Source: Nageia nagi | Taxonomy: Eukaryota; Pinophyta | Assembly: GCA_050084985.1 (NCBI GenBank) | Contig: JBITNC010000001.1 | Coordinates: 8,308,001-8,372,000 of the forward strand | DNA length: 64,000 nucleotides | Reading direction: 5' to 3' | Notes under the pieces: generated by a model | What the model saw: only the letters and a program-made list of their open reading frames with translations | Databases searched by the model: none | What the model was told of the DNA's origin: nothing | Position numbers and translations under genes: made by a program | Part shown: positions 23,213 to 34,522 of the stretch, in pieces | How the letters are laid out: each line of letters begins with the position of its first letter | Numbering within the stretch: the first letter of the stretch is position 1

Positions 23213-23934
23213 TGATCCATAATCATCTGATGCTTATAGCATACTCAGATCCTCATAGATTCAAAAAAAAAAAATATTCACCATTATGATACCCATCAAA
23301 TTACATATAAGTTTAAAATTACACAATGTAAAACTACAAATTAACAATCTCAATCACACACAACAAGATCAACATAATGATTTACCATGGTTCATCCAAT
23401 GTGGGATAATCCAACATGGAATTGGATCCTTCTTTTCTCAGTATCTATGTACATTACAATAGTACATGCATATAGATAAATAACATCAAAATAATGGTAA
23501 TACCATCTCCTACAACACTACTTAAATCTCCTATAACAAGAAGAACAACTTCAAAACTACAAATTTTTTGAAATGACTCTTAGCCTTTCTTCAAATCATT
23601 ACAATCCCAAAAATCCAAAACTCTTTATGCTAATATTATGAATCAAGAGAGTAATACACCTTTAAATAGGCATGGAAATATCTTTGATATGTTGATTGAT
23701 GATCCTAAACTACTTAACTATCTGAACCATCGATGCTCCTTCAACTTCCATTGCTAACTCTTCAAAACATAGGTTGTTAATAACCTAAAAATAGTAGACT
23801 TAAGCTATTAGCAATATGGTTTTTATCACTAATCATCTCAATATTTTAATATTTGGTGATTATACAAGCACATATACCTCTAGAATGAGTACTTCTCTTG
23901 CAGAGATCAACCTAACATGATCCAATTTGGATCA
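23213..23934 (-). repeat. element B 5' LTR
   Basis: It is bounded by TGATCC and GGATCA and pairs with 11636-12342. Confidence 0.92.
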
Positions 23935-24660
23935 CTTAATAAGTTCTTGGATACTTGAAGCTAGAAATTTCTAGTTTTTTTAGAATTAACTTTGCTACTT
24001 CTTGATATTATTCTTGTATAAACTCTAAGATCATATCATAGTTAATTATAAGACACCTATAAACTTTTGCCCTTATTTGGACCTTTTTAACTTCTTACTT
24101 CATATAACTTTTTGGTACATAGAAGGCTTCCTTTATAGCATCCAAGGAGTAGTCAATAAATAACTTATCATTATATTTATAGTATCCCTAAATCTGAGTG
24201 GTATTGAACCTCATTATTTACCCATTATATATATGAGATATGGGAAATTAAAAGTCTAGAATGACACACAATATGCCAAACCTAAATATATAACTATGAG
24301 AGAATGCTACTTGGGATTTGCTTACATATTTCCATATACCATAGAGTATGGAATACTTAGATCCATTCTCCAAGTATATGATTTTTATCTTTTTAATTTT
24401 CCATCTATGCTAGATCATTAGATAGCTATTTTTCTCTTTGATGGACCTAAGCTTTTTGGAGTTCAAAAACATTTCCCATTCCTTTTATAGATTGACCCAT
24501 AGACTCTTCTTCACTGTATTTCTTTTTTTTGCTCTAAACTTCTATGATTTCTGGGTTTTATGTATATATACCTTCCTATTAAATTATTCAATGCTTGCTA
24601 TAAAATACTTGGTGTTTTAGCTTTTTTGAGCACTTAAGTTTCTAATAATTTAGGTTCCAG
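23935..24660 (-). pseudogene. ORFX of A2, proximal piece
   Basis: The minus strand downstream of the A2 integrase has a coding-like frame with few stops. It includes WEMFLNSKKLRSIKEKN near 24460, a KYVSKSQVAFSHSYIFRFGI block near 24310 and KLFIDYSLDAIKEAFYVPKS near 24140. It is cut at 23934 by the LTR of element B, and its continuation is at 11482-11635. By position, and through the distal piece, it corresponds to the ORFX of A3. No known domain was recognised. Confidence 0.5.
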
Positions 24661-24879
24661 TGAACTCAACTTAACCATTTTTTGGATTTGTGCTATTAAT
24701 AATGATTTTTAGGCTTAGCAATCTTTTAACATTTTTTCAATTTGAATGACATGTTTTAGGATGAAGGATTAGGTTCTCTTCATTGTATGAGGATATTTCC
24801 AAAATCTAATTCACATTATTTGGCACATGAATAAGATATTCATTATATATTTTGAATTAATCCTATAACACACCTACTT

Positions 24880-26000
24880 AACATGCATCAACTGGCGCTT
24901 TAATTTTTATGATAGTATTTTAGGTGGATCCCATTAATTGGGACCAATAGTTCTTAGATTTTAGAAAGGTCCATTAATTTGAATGCATTTATTTCCAAGG
25001 AATGATTTATCATGTAGGGATTGGAATAACAAGAATAAAACTTTTAATGTTCTTTGGGTTTTGTTTGATCCTCATCCAATTTTAATACTAGGTCACTCAC
25101 TTGAAAATATACCTGGGAATATTTCTTCTTGTCAAACCATTTCTTTCCAATTTTTTGTTCATGTTTAAATGCTTTATATGATTTATTTAAGTCCTTTTAT
25201 AGTTATGACAACTAATTAAACAATATTTGAAATGGCTAGGAATCCTCCAGTTCTTTTCATATTTGTATAACATGCAACTCTATATGGATAGGTTGTACAA
25301 GTCTTCTACTATATACTAATGTATAGGGATAGATTTTCATTACTATCTTCACATTAATGTTTTCTACCCATAGTACCAAGTCAAAATTGTTATTCATTAC
25401 CTTTGATTGCATTCTATCATCCTTATAAGAGTCTTGTTATTAGATTTAGCTAAACCATTTCCTTGAGGATAGTAGTTAGAAGAGGATTTCTAGTATATAT
25501 CATATTGAGAGATAAATTTTGAAATATTTTCTCCTAGCAAGATTGGATAATTATTTGAGACAATTATTTGAGGGATCTCAAATCTAGTAATCAACATCTA
25601 TAGTGGACTTATCACAAATTCTTGATTAGCATTTTTACATGGAATTACATCAACCCATCTTGTAAAAGGATAAATTTTTATCCACCTAAATAATTTGGAT
25701 TGATATCCCCAATGAAATCCAACCCTCATTGTTGAAATGGTATTTCCACAACCATTGGGTTTGATAGCATAACATATTTTCTCCTTATTCCAACAAATCT
25801 ATTGCTTTTTTCACATTCTTAGGATATTCTAAATGAATCTTAAAATATAGTTGGCCAATAATAGCCAACTTACAAAATGTTTGAAGCTTTTATTTATCTA
25901 GAAAATTACCCTCCAAAAAATCCATAATACAATTCATGTAATATGTTTTGTGTGTCATCTTGGGATACACACCTTAATAGGGTTCCATAAAATTTATTTT
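24880..26000 (-). pseudogene. A2 integrase
   Basis: The zinc-binding part is near 25830-25960 (VGYYWPTIF with a preceding LHELYYGFFGG). The core near 25690-25740 reads QQGLDFIGDINPN after one stop, so the first catalytic Asp is kept. The C-terminal domain at about 25000-25120 reads VSDLVLKLDEDQTQ in a broken frame. Stops and frameshifts occur throughout. It aligns with the A1 and A3 integrases. Confidence 0.8.
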
Positions 26001-26209
26001 TGTATAACCGATCATCTATCATCATATAATTGAGTTCTTGAAGTTTAAATATATATTTTTACAACTTGTCCATAGTTTTTGGGCATTTCCCAATAGTGAA
26101 ATAGCTTCATAGTTGTTTGATCCAATATGTCTTGAAGTTTTATTGTGTTTCTACTTCTTTAATGATTTCCATAACTTGGGAAGTCATAGCTATATTTTAA
26201 TATAATTCT

Positions 26210-26610
26210 CTTCCTTTTACCAATTTGGTTGGATTGATTTCAACATCAAATACCAAAATTCTAGTAGCCCACCTAGCTTTTCCTTCTCATAATTCTCCTT
26301 GTATTACATAACTTCTAACATTAGGATGAATAATGTAAAAAATAATTTTGCTTTGAGCTACCTAATGTCTAAAGTTCTCAATACCCTTCATAATTGTAAA
26401 GATTAATTTTTGTATAAATATATACCTTTTTTGATGTTCATGTAGTCTTTGGCTATCAAAAGCAATATTAAATTCCTCTTGCTTTTCATCTTTTTGTGTG
26501 AGTATTGCTACTAGGATTTTTTCAGATCCATATGCATACATGATGAAATCTTTAGAAAAAATTGGATTCTTCATTATTGGTGCTCTCACAAGCCTTCTTG
26601 ATATTATAAA
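26210..26610 (-). pseudogene. A2 Ty3-type RNase H
   Basis: Open frame 26362-26589 reads KNPIFSKDFIMYAYGSEKI, then FNIAFDSQRLHEHQKRYIF and KGIENFRH. After a stop it continues with AQSKIIFYIIHPNVRSYVI. It is equivalent to 52136-52507 of A3. The catalytic Asp of the usual DAS motif reads Y-A-Y, as in A3 and A1, so this change is a feature of the family and not damage to one copy. Confidence 0.82.
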
Positions 26611-26619
26611 ATATTGTTT

Positions 26620-27570
26620 TGGTTATTCAAAAAAAAATAGAATCATGCATTTTTTTTTAACATTGCATTGATAGGTGCAATAATTCTTGATAAGTCACTG
26701 ATGAACTTCCTAACAAAATTGATTTGTCATGTAAATGATTGCATGGATTTCTTATTATATGGAAAAAGAATTACTTCTATTCTTTAACCTTATCTAGATC
26801 AATATACAATCATTCTTTAGACACTATATTCCCTAGTAATTTCCCTTGATTTACCATACAAAAATGATTTTTTGGGATTTATTAATAGCCCAAATTGTCT
26901 ACATTTTTTGAATACTATCCATATATGATCAACATTATCATTTCATGCTTTAGAAAATATAGTAATATCATCTAAATAAACTAGAATGATTATGTTTATC
27001 AACTCACCAAATGCATGGTCCATTTCTCTTTGAAACATTACTCCAACATAGATAATCCAAATGGAATTTTTTGAAAGGAAAATGTGCCCCATTTGGTGGT
27101 AAAGGGTTTTTTGTATTGATCTTCATCTTTGAACCATATATGATTGAAACCAAAAATTCCATCAATCATTGAAAATAATAAGTTCCTACAACTATCTATA
27201 AGATTTATTCCATAGGAGGAAGAGGGTAATTATCTTTAAAAGACATTTGATTTAGATTCCAAAAATCAACACATAGTCTAATCCACCATTCTTCTTCATA
27301 AAAGGAACTATATTAGAAACCCAAGTTGAATACTTGATAGGATAAATGATCTTTGCATCAAGTAAATTTAAAATTTCCTACTTCATAGATTCTTATATCT
27401 TTGGTTTGACTGGTGTTTGCTTTTTCTTGTATGGTGTACCACTTGGAATAGGCTATATTGTATTCCTAAAAAATATTTTGTTCATAATTATTAAGATCAT
27501 CATATGTCCATGCAATAATTTGAAAAATTGCTTTCCATAGCTACAACACTAAATCTTATTTCACTGATGT
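26620..27570 (-). pseudogene. A2 reverse transcriptase
   Basis: The minus strand shows the gypsy RT motifs in order: a PIKYSTWVSNIV block near 27330, VDFWNLNQMSF near 27260, MFQREMDHAFGELI near 27020 and the catalytic ILVYLDDITIFS at about 26970-27000 with an intact YxDD. The thumb and connection (NPKKSFLYGK, then SMQSFTWQINFVRKFISD) follow. Stops separate the blocks. Confidence 0.85.
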
Positions 27571-27816
27571 ACATTTTGAACCAATTTTTATTCTCTTTCC
27601 AGCATCAAGTTCTATTTCTTTATGAGATAACTTTTGTAATGATACTATTTTTGTAATGCATAAATTATTTGTATCAAAAAATATTTCAAATGATATCAAT
27701 CCTTTACAAATTGTATTATTTTTTATCTAAATGATATCTAAATATTGAAAACATTCAGGCACATCTTGTTTTCTCACCATATGATTTAGAGTTTCATTAA
27801 TAAGAAAGTTGAGCAC

Positions 27817-28466
27817 CTACTGATCAAAGTTAAAAGCTTGCCATAAATTTTCCAATTCTGGTACTAAATGCCTATTTATTATCTTGATTCCACTAACACC
27901 TTTGATATAGGAAGTAGGATTAAATATTACTCCTCTTATGGCTAAAACATCAATAATTTGATTATACTTCTTAAGTATAGCTATGAGATTTAAAGTAATA
28001 TAAGACTCCATTAAGTCCCATACTCTTTTCCTATAGGAATTTAGGTAATGATGCTTTCCATTGCATTTGTTTATGATTTGTCTTATAACAAGTTTAGAAT
28101 CACCATATATTGTCAAGCATCTTATCCCCATTTTGGTAGCTTGAGTCATTTTCAGGCAAAGAGCCTCATATTTAGCTGCATTGTCAGTGTAGGCCCAAGT
28201 AATTCTATAATAAAATATTTTATAACCTCGTTTGGGATTTTTGAATACTATACCAACTTTAGCTCCATATTTGCATCTTGCACCATCAAAATACAAGCTC
28301 TAGATCTCTTTTTATTTTTACATAAAAATGGAAATAATTTGATATTTTCATGCAAATAATAGTTTCCCATCCCAGCACCAGTCACTATGTAACTAATATC
28401 CTTAGGGGAAAGAATTTTAATATTAGTTAAATATTCCCTAATCAAATATACTTGGTTAATTTCCAT
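27817..28466 (-). CDS. A2 archaeal-type RNase H with all four acidic residues (longest open frame in window)
   Basis: The 159-codon frame 27817-28296 is an aRNH domain. It has Asp4 in MYFDGARC, Glu44 in AKYEALCL, Asp66 in YGDSKLVI and Asp116 in IIDVLA, so the full D-E-D-D set is visible. The overlapping frame 28248-28466 carries the segment before it (TGAGMGNYYLHENI), also found in A3. The enzyme would cut RNA in RNA-DNA hybrids. It lies upstream of RT. The element around it is broken, so a free protein is unlikely to be made. An open frame this long may be chance survival. Confidence 0.82.
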
Positions 28467-29560
28467 AGTATTTGATATATTTATTGAGTTATCGTCAAGT
28501 ATTCTTCATGCTTCTTGCAATAGGTTAATCTGACCAAGAATGCATCAAATATAAATATCTTTGTTGGAGTTATTTTTAATCCTTCCATAATATTATAGGA
28601 TATAGGAAGATTTAACTTACTCAAATTTGGTGTATTATTACCCTTGTATTGTTGAGTATCTCTTTATCTTTATTTCTTAGTAATAAATGGATATATAGGT
28701 ATAAAAAAATTATCCTTTTGCTACTCCAGATATTTTGAAGGTAGAGTTACCTTCTTAATGGGAGGTATTTGATTTACAAAAGGTTGACTTCTAGATGCTA
28801 TTAACTTTTGCATCACATGAGTCTTTTCATAGGTTTATGAGATTTGTTTTTGGTATTTGTTAGATTTTACCTACTATTTTTTGTTGGATTAAAGTTGGAA
28901 TATTGACTTATGGTGGTACCATGAATTTAGTTCTTTTAGAATTAAACATATTTCTCATCGTAGCAACAACTTGTTGAGGTACTATAGATGCATAAGCTCT
29001 TGTATTTACATTTATTATTTGATCAGTAGTGACCATAGGTAATTGCAAATTCATCATTATTACATTTGGTATTAGATCAATAGTAATATCTAATTATTAT
29101 AGAATTACAGGATATTCCACCATTTTTTCAAAATGCATCTTTAAATGTTGATGATAGTAAACTATACAATAGTTAGGTGAATGAGGATCAACACAAGGAG
29201 GATACCATTAATTCAGCCTAGATGGATCAGATTCATAAGTGGATGAAGATACCATAACTATCTTTGCAGAGGGAGAGGCTTTATCATTAGGAGTTTGATA
29301 CTAAGGGTATTTTCTTAGAAAAGTGTAATCATGCCTCTTATATATTGGATTCTTGTTCTAACTTTCTACTAGTGTGAGTTGATTTTTTAGATTCCTTATG
29401 GTCACCTCAAATTACCTAATCCTCTTTTGATATTGAGAGTTGGTATTTATATTTGCAACAAGAGGAGCAGGTAACATGAGTGGTTGATATTGATAAGGGG
29501 CTTTTTTTCTTATTTGTATTGAATAAGGGTAGATGGAAGTCATCCTACAAATATCAAATA
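28467..29560 (-). pseudogene. A2 gag C-terminal part and gag-protease linker; protease missing
   Basis: The minus strand reads a Pro/Tyr-rich gag tail (KKAPYQYQPLMLPAP near 29490; WYPPCVDPHSPNY near 29190). It then has a middle block (TTDQIINVNTRAYAS near 29000) and the linker PISYNIMEGLKITPTKI near 28590. In A1 and A3 the protease comes next, but here the aRNH module starts within about 100 bp, so the protease appears deleted. The N-terminal gag domain, primer site and LTR are also absent beyond about 29560. Confidence 0.65.
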
Positions 29561-29999
29561 AATTATGGTATGTGCATAAGCCAATATCCAAAATTGATTT
29601 TTCTAATATAATTATACCATGTGGAAATAAATATAGGTTACATTAATCCACCATTAGTCAGCCTTAAAAATAGAACCTTAAATCTCAATCTACTTTTCCT
29701 AGATATTTGACATTATTTAAACAAATAGTTTTTTAATTTTAATATATCAAGTTGCAGTTTTGTTGTAGGATCATCCATGGTTGTAAGTGGATGTCTTGCA
29801 TATAATGATATTTTATTTAGTTATTTTTCTTTTCATGTTAAGATTTACAACTTTAATAAAATCCATGGAGAAAATAAATATTATTAATTATGGTTAAGCA
29901 TCTACATGTGATTGTTCATTATAAGTTTTAGAGTTATTCAATGTAATCTTGATACCTAAAATAGCACCATTGGTAGATAATCTCCAAATCAAAAATTAA
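29561..29999. other. unassigned junction between A2 and PPR pseudogene
   Basis: AT-rich sequence without a gene that I recognise. The 5' end of A2 is lost somewhere here. Confidence 0.4.
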
Positions 30000-30391
30000 A
30001 AAAACCTAGAATTATAAGTGAATATAGTTATTCATGAAGTAGTCTAGGGAAAACAAGGGTGCATGTCACTACGAAAATAGTTTGCAAACACACATTCTAC
30101 CATTTGGGTAATATATTATTGCTTAATAACTAAGGATGTATTGAATAAATATCCTACATATATTAATGATATACTATCATATGGATGAAGAAACATTTCA
30201 TATCTTGCAATCATAATGATTTATGAAACCATGTTTTCATCATGAATCTTTTTTGAAAAATTCTTAATCCTTGTGTTTTCTCCCACATTTTACATACATG
30301 TCCATCAAGGCATTCACAACCACAATATTCTATGAAAAACTAATTTTAACTACTCTTTGATTGATGACAGATATGCATAACTTATTCTAGA
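30000..30391 (-). pseudogene. PPR pseudogene, 3' piece
   Basis: This is the continuation of the PPR pseudogene on the far side of element E. The minus strand reads NIVVVNALMDMYVKCGR at about 30270-30330, the conserved PPR-PLS phrase (VVVNALIDMYAKCG), followed by degraded repeat sequence to about 30000. The sequence next to the insertion (CTTATTCTAGAG) joins the right flank of E to give a site colinear with the neighbouring repeat at 39612. Product if intact: an RNA-binding organellar editing or processing protein. Confidence 0.75.
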
Positions 30392-30396
30392 GTTAT
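30392..30396. repeat. target-site duplication of element E, left
   Basis: GTTAT directly before the LTR; its partner at 38929-38933 is GTTAC. Confidence 0.9.
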
Positions 30397-30971
30397 TGTA
30401 GATCCAAAATAATAAATATAATTGTTTATGGGGTTGATTAATACACTATTAGGACTACTTTGTAAATATTGATACATATATCAAACATATGGCAATCACA
30501 TGTAACAGGAATGCAATAATGTTTACTTAGATTCTATATTTGTTCCATTAATCAAAAAATGCATAAAGAATAGAGCATACATTCATGAACAAGTACAACA
30601 TTGATGCCCTAGAATTGGTGAATAATCAAATGATGGACATACATGTGAACTTATAGAATAATAGATGCATAATATAGATAGAAAAATCAAGTTGTAATCC
30701 TTGAAATGATCTTCAATTGATAATCCTTCTATTAGTTTGAAATGATTATTAGCCCATGATTCACTCATGATCTATAGTTCATCATGTGATGCCTTTATAT
30801 ATGATACAAGTTTTCATGACTTTTATATTTTGGCCCCTTGTACATTCCACAAGGGTCAAATATATCGCCTATACCTCTTTTATACATTTTTAATCTCTTT
30901 TTAAATAATACATTGTTAAGGCATTAAAATGATTTATTAAATACATAAAAGTTCATTTTGAGGCATCTACA
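30397..30971 (-). repeat. element E 3' LTR
   Basis: On the plus strand it begins TGTAGATCC and ends ATCTACA. It pairs with 38246-38928 but lacks about 60 bp around 30615 and the 48-bp duplication present in the other LTR. Confidence 0.93.
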
Positions 30972-30984
30972 TTTTCCCCTCTTT
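30972..30984 (-). promoter_or_regulatory. element E polypurine tract
   Basis: The minus strand reads AAAGAGGGGAAAA, adjoining the 3' LTR. Confidence 0.88.
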
Positions 30985-31484
30985 GGGTGTGTGATTGAAG
31001 CAATGAAATTACATGTCCAAAGAAGAAGTGTGGAAGAAGCATAAAAGAAAACTTTTTGATCCTTTTGTTGATGCTGATTGAATGATGATGAGGGTCCTTA
31101 TGCTACCCCCATTTTGACTTGGGTGCCCTAGGAAAGATCTTTAAGTAGAGTAGCCAAGGCAATAGCTATTGAAGAAGCTATCTTCAGGAATACTATTTGG
31201 ATGATTGTAGAAATCCATATTTGAGGCTAGAGATAGAAGATATGATGTGCCTCCTTTATACTATTTCAATAATGAATCTAGTCATTCTATTGTATCAGAT
31301 ACTTAGGAAGCTAATGCACTTATGTCCATGCCTCAAAATAATGAGGTTGTATTTTGGATGGGGGAAATGGTAATGAAATGTACATTGTTGGCAGCATGAA
31401 AGATAGTAAGCATGGTGTTGGTGCCCTAGTTTTGATAATAATTTACTTCTATTCTTTTGGATCTATGTACCTATAATTAAGTTT
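30985..31484 (-). other. element E 3' non-coding tail
   Basis: Conserved with 21813-22305 of element C. The tract at about 31080-31290 matches the short open frame of C but is interrupted by stops here. Confidence 0.5.
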
Positions 31485-32062
31485 TATGCAAAAAATAAAT
31501 GTATGGATACAATGTAAGCTACATCATCCATCAGAGATGATCCAATATCAATAATCTTACTTACAATTGCATTATCAATTTATCTTTTACATTAGAGAAC
31601 TCTCACTAACTGTATGATGGTTATCATCGATCATACATTTGTATGTCATGATCTGAAGATAGTATGCTTTAGATAGGTTCAAAGGAAAAACCATATGGAT
31701 GCACAACAAAATGTTTCATCCATTGGAGATGATCCATTGTCAACAAATTTCTAAGGGTTGTATCATTAATTTACTTTTAAGTTAGGGAACTCTCACTAGC
31801 CATTTTGTGGGCCATCGATGATCATGCATTTTTATGTCCATGATCCAAAGATAGTATGCTTTATATGGGTTCAAAGAAAAAACCATGTGGATACACAACA
31901 AAATGTATCATCCATTGGAGATGATGTAATGTCAAAAAGTTGCTAATAGTTATATCACCAGTTTACTTTTAAGTGAGGGAACTCTCACTACCCATTTCAT
32001 TAGCCATTTACAATCATACATTTTTATGTCCATGATATGAAGATATTAGACTGTCAAGTTTT
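31485..32062 (-). repeat. three tandem units of about 192 bp in element E
   Basis: The CATG that ends the TTTTATGTCCATG tract recurs at 31647, 31839 and 32031, exactly 192 bp apart. Two units hold AGTGAGGGAACTCTCACT, an inverted repeat able to form a 6-bp hairpin stem. The homologous array in element C is at 21233-21812. Confidence 0.88.
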
Positions 32063-32161
32063 TTTGTGCACACCACCAATTTTGTGCTGATAGTGAAGCA
32101 TGTCTTGGATATATATAGAAAATAAAAAGAGGTTATGCCCCTACATTTGATATGAATTATT

Positions 32162-33470
32162 TTATAGGGGTATAGATCTATGCTTTTTAAGCATAAAAAT
32201 TCTTGATATGGGTGTCATTAAAGGTTTTTGATTCTTCCTTGCCATTGAAAGTTGATAACATGTATGCTCTTGAGCCTGTTGCATCAATAATAACATATGA
32301 GCCCAACTAATTATTTTCAAATTTGCCTTTAGCCTCCTCATTTTTGTTTTATTGATATTCTCTTTTAAGACTAGGTCCCCTATTTTGAACTCTTTATCTT
32401 TTATCTTCTTGCCAAATGCTTTCTTAAGTTTGGCATGGTAGACCTTTTGATGTTCAATGGCTTTGATTCTTTTTTCATATAACATCTCCAACTATTGTAA
32501 TCTTGTTTTTCTTGCATCCTCATCTAGAAAATCACCTTGTAAAGAGATCCTAAGAAAAGGAATTTCTAACTCAAGTGGGACAATGGACTCATCTCCATAT
32601 ACCAATGAAAATTGGGTTTCCCTAGTGGCTATTCAAATACTAGTTATGTAGGCCAATAGTGCATATGGTAATTACTCATGCTAATCTCTTTCATATTTAT
32701 ACCATGTTTTGGCAAGAATACACTTAAGTATCTTATTTATTACTTCAACTTGACCATTTCCTTGAGGGTAGTAAACTGAAGAAAAGGTTTATGTGATATG
32801 AAACATTTTACAAAATGGTTACATATCCTTTCCCTTGAAATTTGGACCATTATTCATGATCAACATTTGTGGCACACAAAATATAGTGATGATGTATTCT
32901 ATAATGAATGCAATAATTATTTTTGTTACAAATGACTTCATGGTGATGGCTTCCACCCACTTGGTAGTATATTTTGTAGTTGTGATGACAAATTTGTGTC
33001 CTTCTCTAGAATGAGGACTAATCATACTAATCAAATCTATGTCCCAAGTAGCAAAGGGTCATAGAGAAATAATGGAATTGAGTTTTTGAGTGGGTTATTT
33101 TTCTAATTTTGCATGAATTTGGCATTGTAAATGCAATTTCACATGATTTTGATAATATTATTCCATAGTGGGCCAATAGGACCATATTCTCAAGATCTTT
33201 TTATAAAGAGCTTTGGCATGAAAATGGCTACTAGATAATCCATCATGAGCTTGCTCTAAAGCAGTATCTATCTCATCCTATGTTAAACATATCAATAAGG
33301 CACCATAAAAGGATTTTATATATAAAACATCACTAATAATAACATATTTCATAGCATTCCTTCTCAATCTTAGTCTATCATTCTTAGTATATCTAGCAGG
33401 AATTCTTTGGTCTTTTAAGTAGCAATCAACATTAAAGTACTAATCTTGAAAAGCATCATCATTGGCAATA
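32162..33470 (-). pseudogene. element E integrase
   Basis: The zinc-binding part (AKALYKKILRI then YWPTME) lies near 33150-33230. Core frame 32819-33034 reads MISPHSREGHKFVITTTKYTTKWVEAI and LIMNNGPNFKGKDM: the first catalytic Asp is seen just upstream (WDIDLI), while the second is Asn, from a GAT to AAT change. The remainder of the core is frameshifted through 32500-32810. The C-terminal domain is in frame 32162-32491 (EHQKVYHAKLKKAFGKKIKD, then FKIGDLVLKENINKTK). It is about full length but inactive. Confidence 0.9.
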
Positions 33471-34168
33471 AGACATGATAAAATAGAATGAATATGAGTT
33501 TTGTAAGATGGAGAACTTAAATTATGAATAGTGAGAATGGTCTCCTCATTTTCAAGCTCAATTGGTACCAAAGAGGCTACACTTGCCATAGCATTTGCAT
33601 ATTTATTATTAGTCCTAGGAATGGTTTGAATAGTATATATGTAAAGCTTATCCAACAACTTAATCAAAACCACCATATAAGGTTTTAGTTTCTCATATTT
33701 AGTATCATAAATACCCTTCACTTGTTTTACCACAAGTTATGAATCCCCATAAATTTCTATGTTTGTGATTTTTAGTTCTTAAGCCACATTCAATTCCAAT
33801 ATTAGAGCCTCATACTCAGCCATATTATTAGTGCATTTGAAATCCAATTTGTATGCCATAGGGGTTAATTGATTAGTAGGAGAGACCAAAATAATACCTA
33901 CCCCTACTCTGTGAATGCATTTAGAACCATCAAAATATAGGTTCCATACTATAGGCTCATCTTCTAGAAGACAAATATAATCATTAGGTATGGAGATCTC
34001 CTCAAATTCATGCCACTGATGCGCTATTGATAGGTCACCAGGATGTTGGCACCATTGGTCCTCAAAAATGTTAGGAAATTCTTTGTTGACCACCTCCTCA
34101 CCTTCTTGAGGTAAATATGCTATCAAATCTACAATTTCATATCCTGTAATGGATTTTTGCTTCACCAT
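33440..34168 (-). pseudogene. element E archaeal-type RNase H
   Basis: Frame 33779-34168 contains a linker and then WNLYFDGSKCIHRVGVGIIL with Asp80, and FKCTNNMAEYEALILE with Glu120. Just below, the minus strand continues with a GDS region (stop after it) and frame 33440-33733: VKQVKGIYDTKYEKLKPYM, then TIPRTNNKYANAMASVASL, where the last Asp of the usual N-x-x-A-D-A is Asn. The domain sits between the Ty3 RNase H and integrase, as is standard for Tat elements. This contrasts with the A family of this window. Confidence 0.9.
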
Positions 34169-34183
34169 ATTAATATCAAATTC

Positions 34184-34522
34184 CTAAAATAACATTAGCC
34201 ACTTTGCAAATCTACTTGATAAGTGTTGTTTAGTCACAAGATATTTTAAAGGATAAATAATACTAACAACATATGTGGTGCAATATAACAAGTAATGCCT
34301 TAAGTTTTTAGTAGTAAATATCATAGCAAAGCAAATCTTCTCCATAAGAGTGTACCTTGTCTCATAATCAATCAATGTCTTGATTAGATAAAAGATGTCT
34401 CTCTTCTTATTATCTTTAATTTTTTGACACAACATGGTTCCTATGGCATACAAGGAGGCTGAAATATATAAGTAAGTAGGTTGAGAAAAATCCATGGGAA
34501 TAAGGATAGGCGGATTGAGCAA
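34184..34522 (-). pseudogene. element E Ty3-type RNase H
   Basis: The 112-codon frame reads LYISASLYAIGTMLCQKIKD, then IFYLIKTLIDYETRYTLMEK and LLYCTTYVVSIIYPLKYLVT, ending SSRFAKWLMLF. This is the Tat-type RNase H (YLSAS...AIGxxLxQ...YLSKxLxxxETRYxxxEK). The position of the first catalytic acid is Ser in this group (S-A-S), which fits the idea that aRNH took over the activity. It is directly followed by the aRNH module. Confidence 0.9.

Larger units (their letters stand above)
11636..23934 (-). mobile_element. element B: Ty3/gypsy chromovirus, split by element C
   Basis: This is an almost complete LTR retrotransposon in minus orientation. It has 3' LTR 11636-12342, polypurine tract, integrase with chromodomain-like end, RNase H, RT, protease, gag, an initiator-Met-type primer site at 23199-23210 and 5' LTR 23213-23934. 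The LTRs begin TGATCC and end GGATCA. Without element C it would be about 6.05 kb, a normal chromovirus length. The flanking pentamers are TTTCA and CTTAA and share only three of five bases, so a target duplication is not demonstrated. Every reading frame is broken. Confidence 0.9.

Noticed and set aside
24438-24620. 60-codon plus-strand frame with membrane-like composition
   Set aside because: Antisense to the A2 ORFX; no start context or homologue.
28048-28359. 103-codon plus-strand frame
   Set aside because: Antisense shadow of the A2 aRNH domain.
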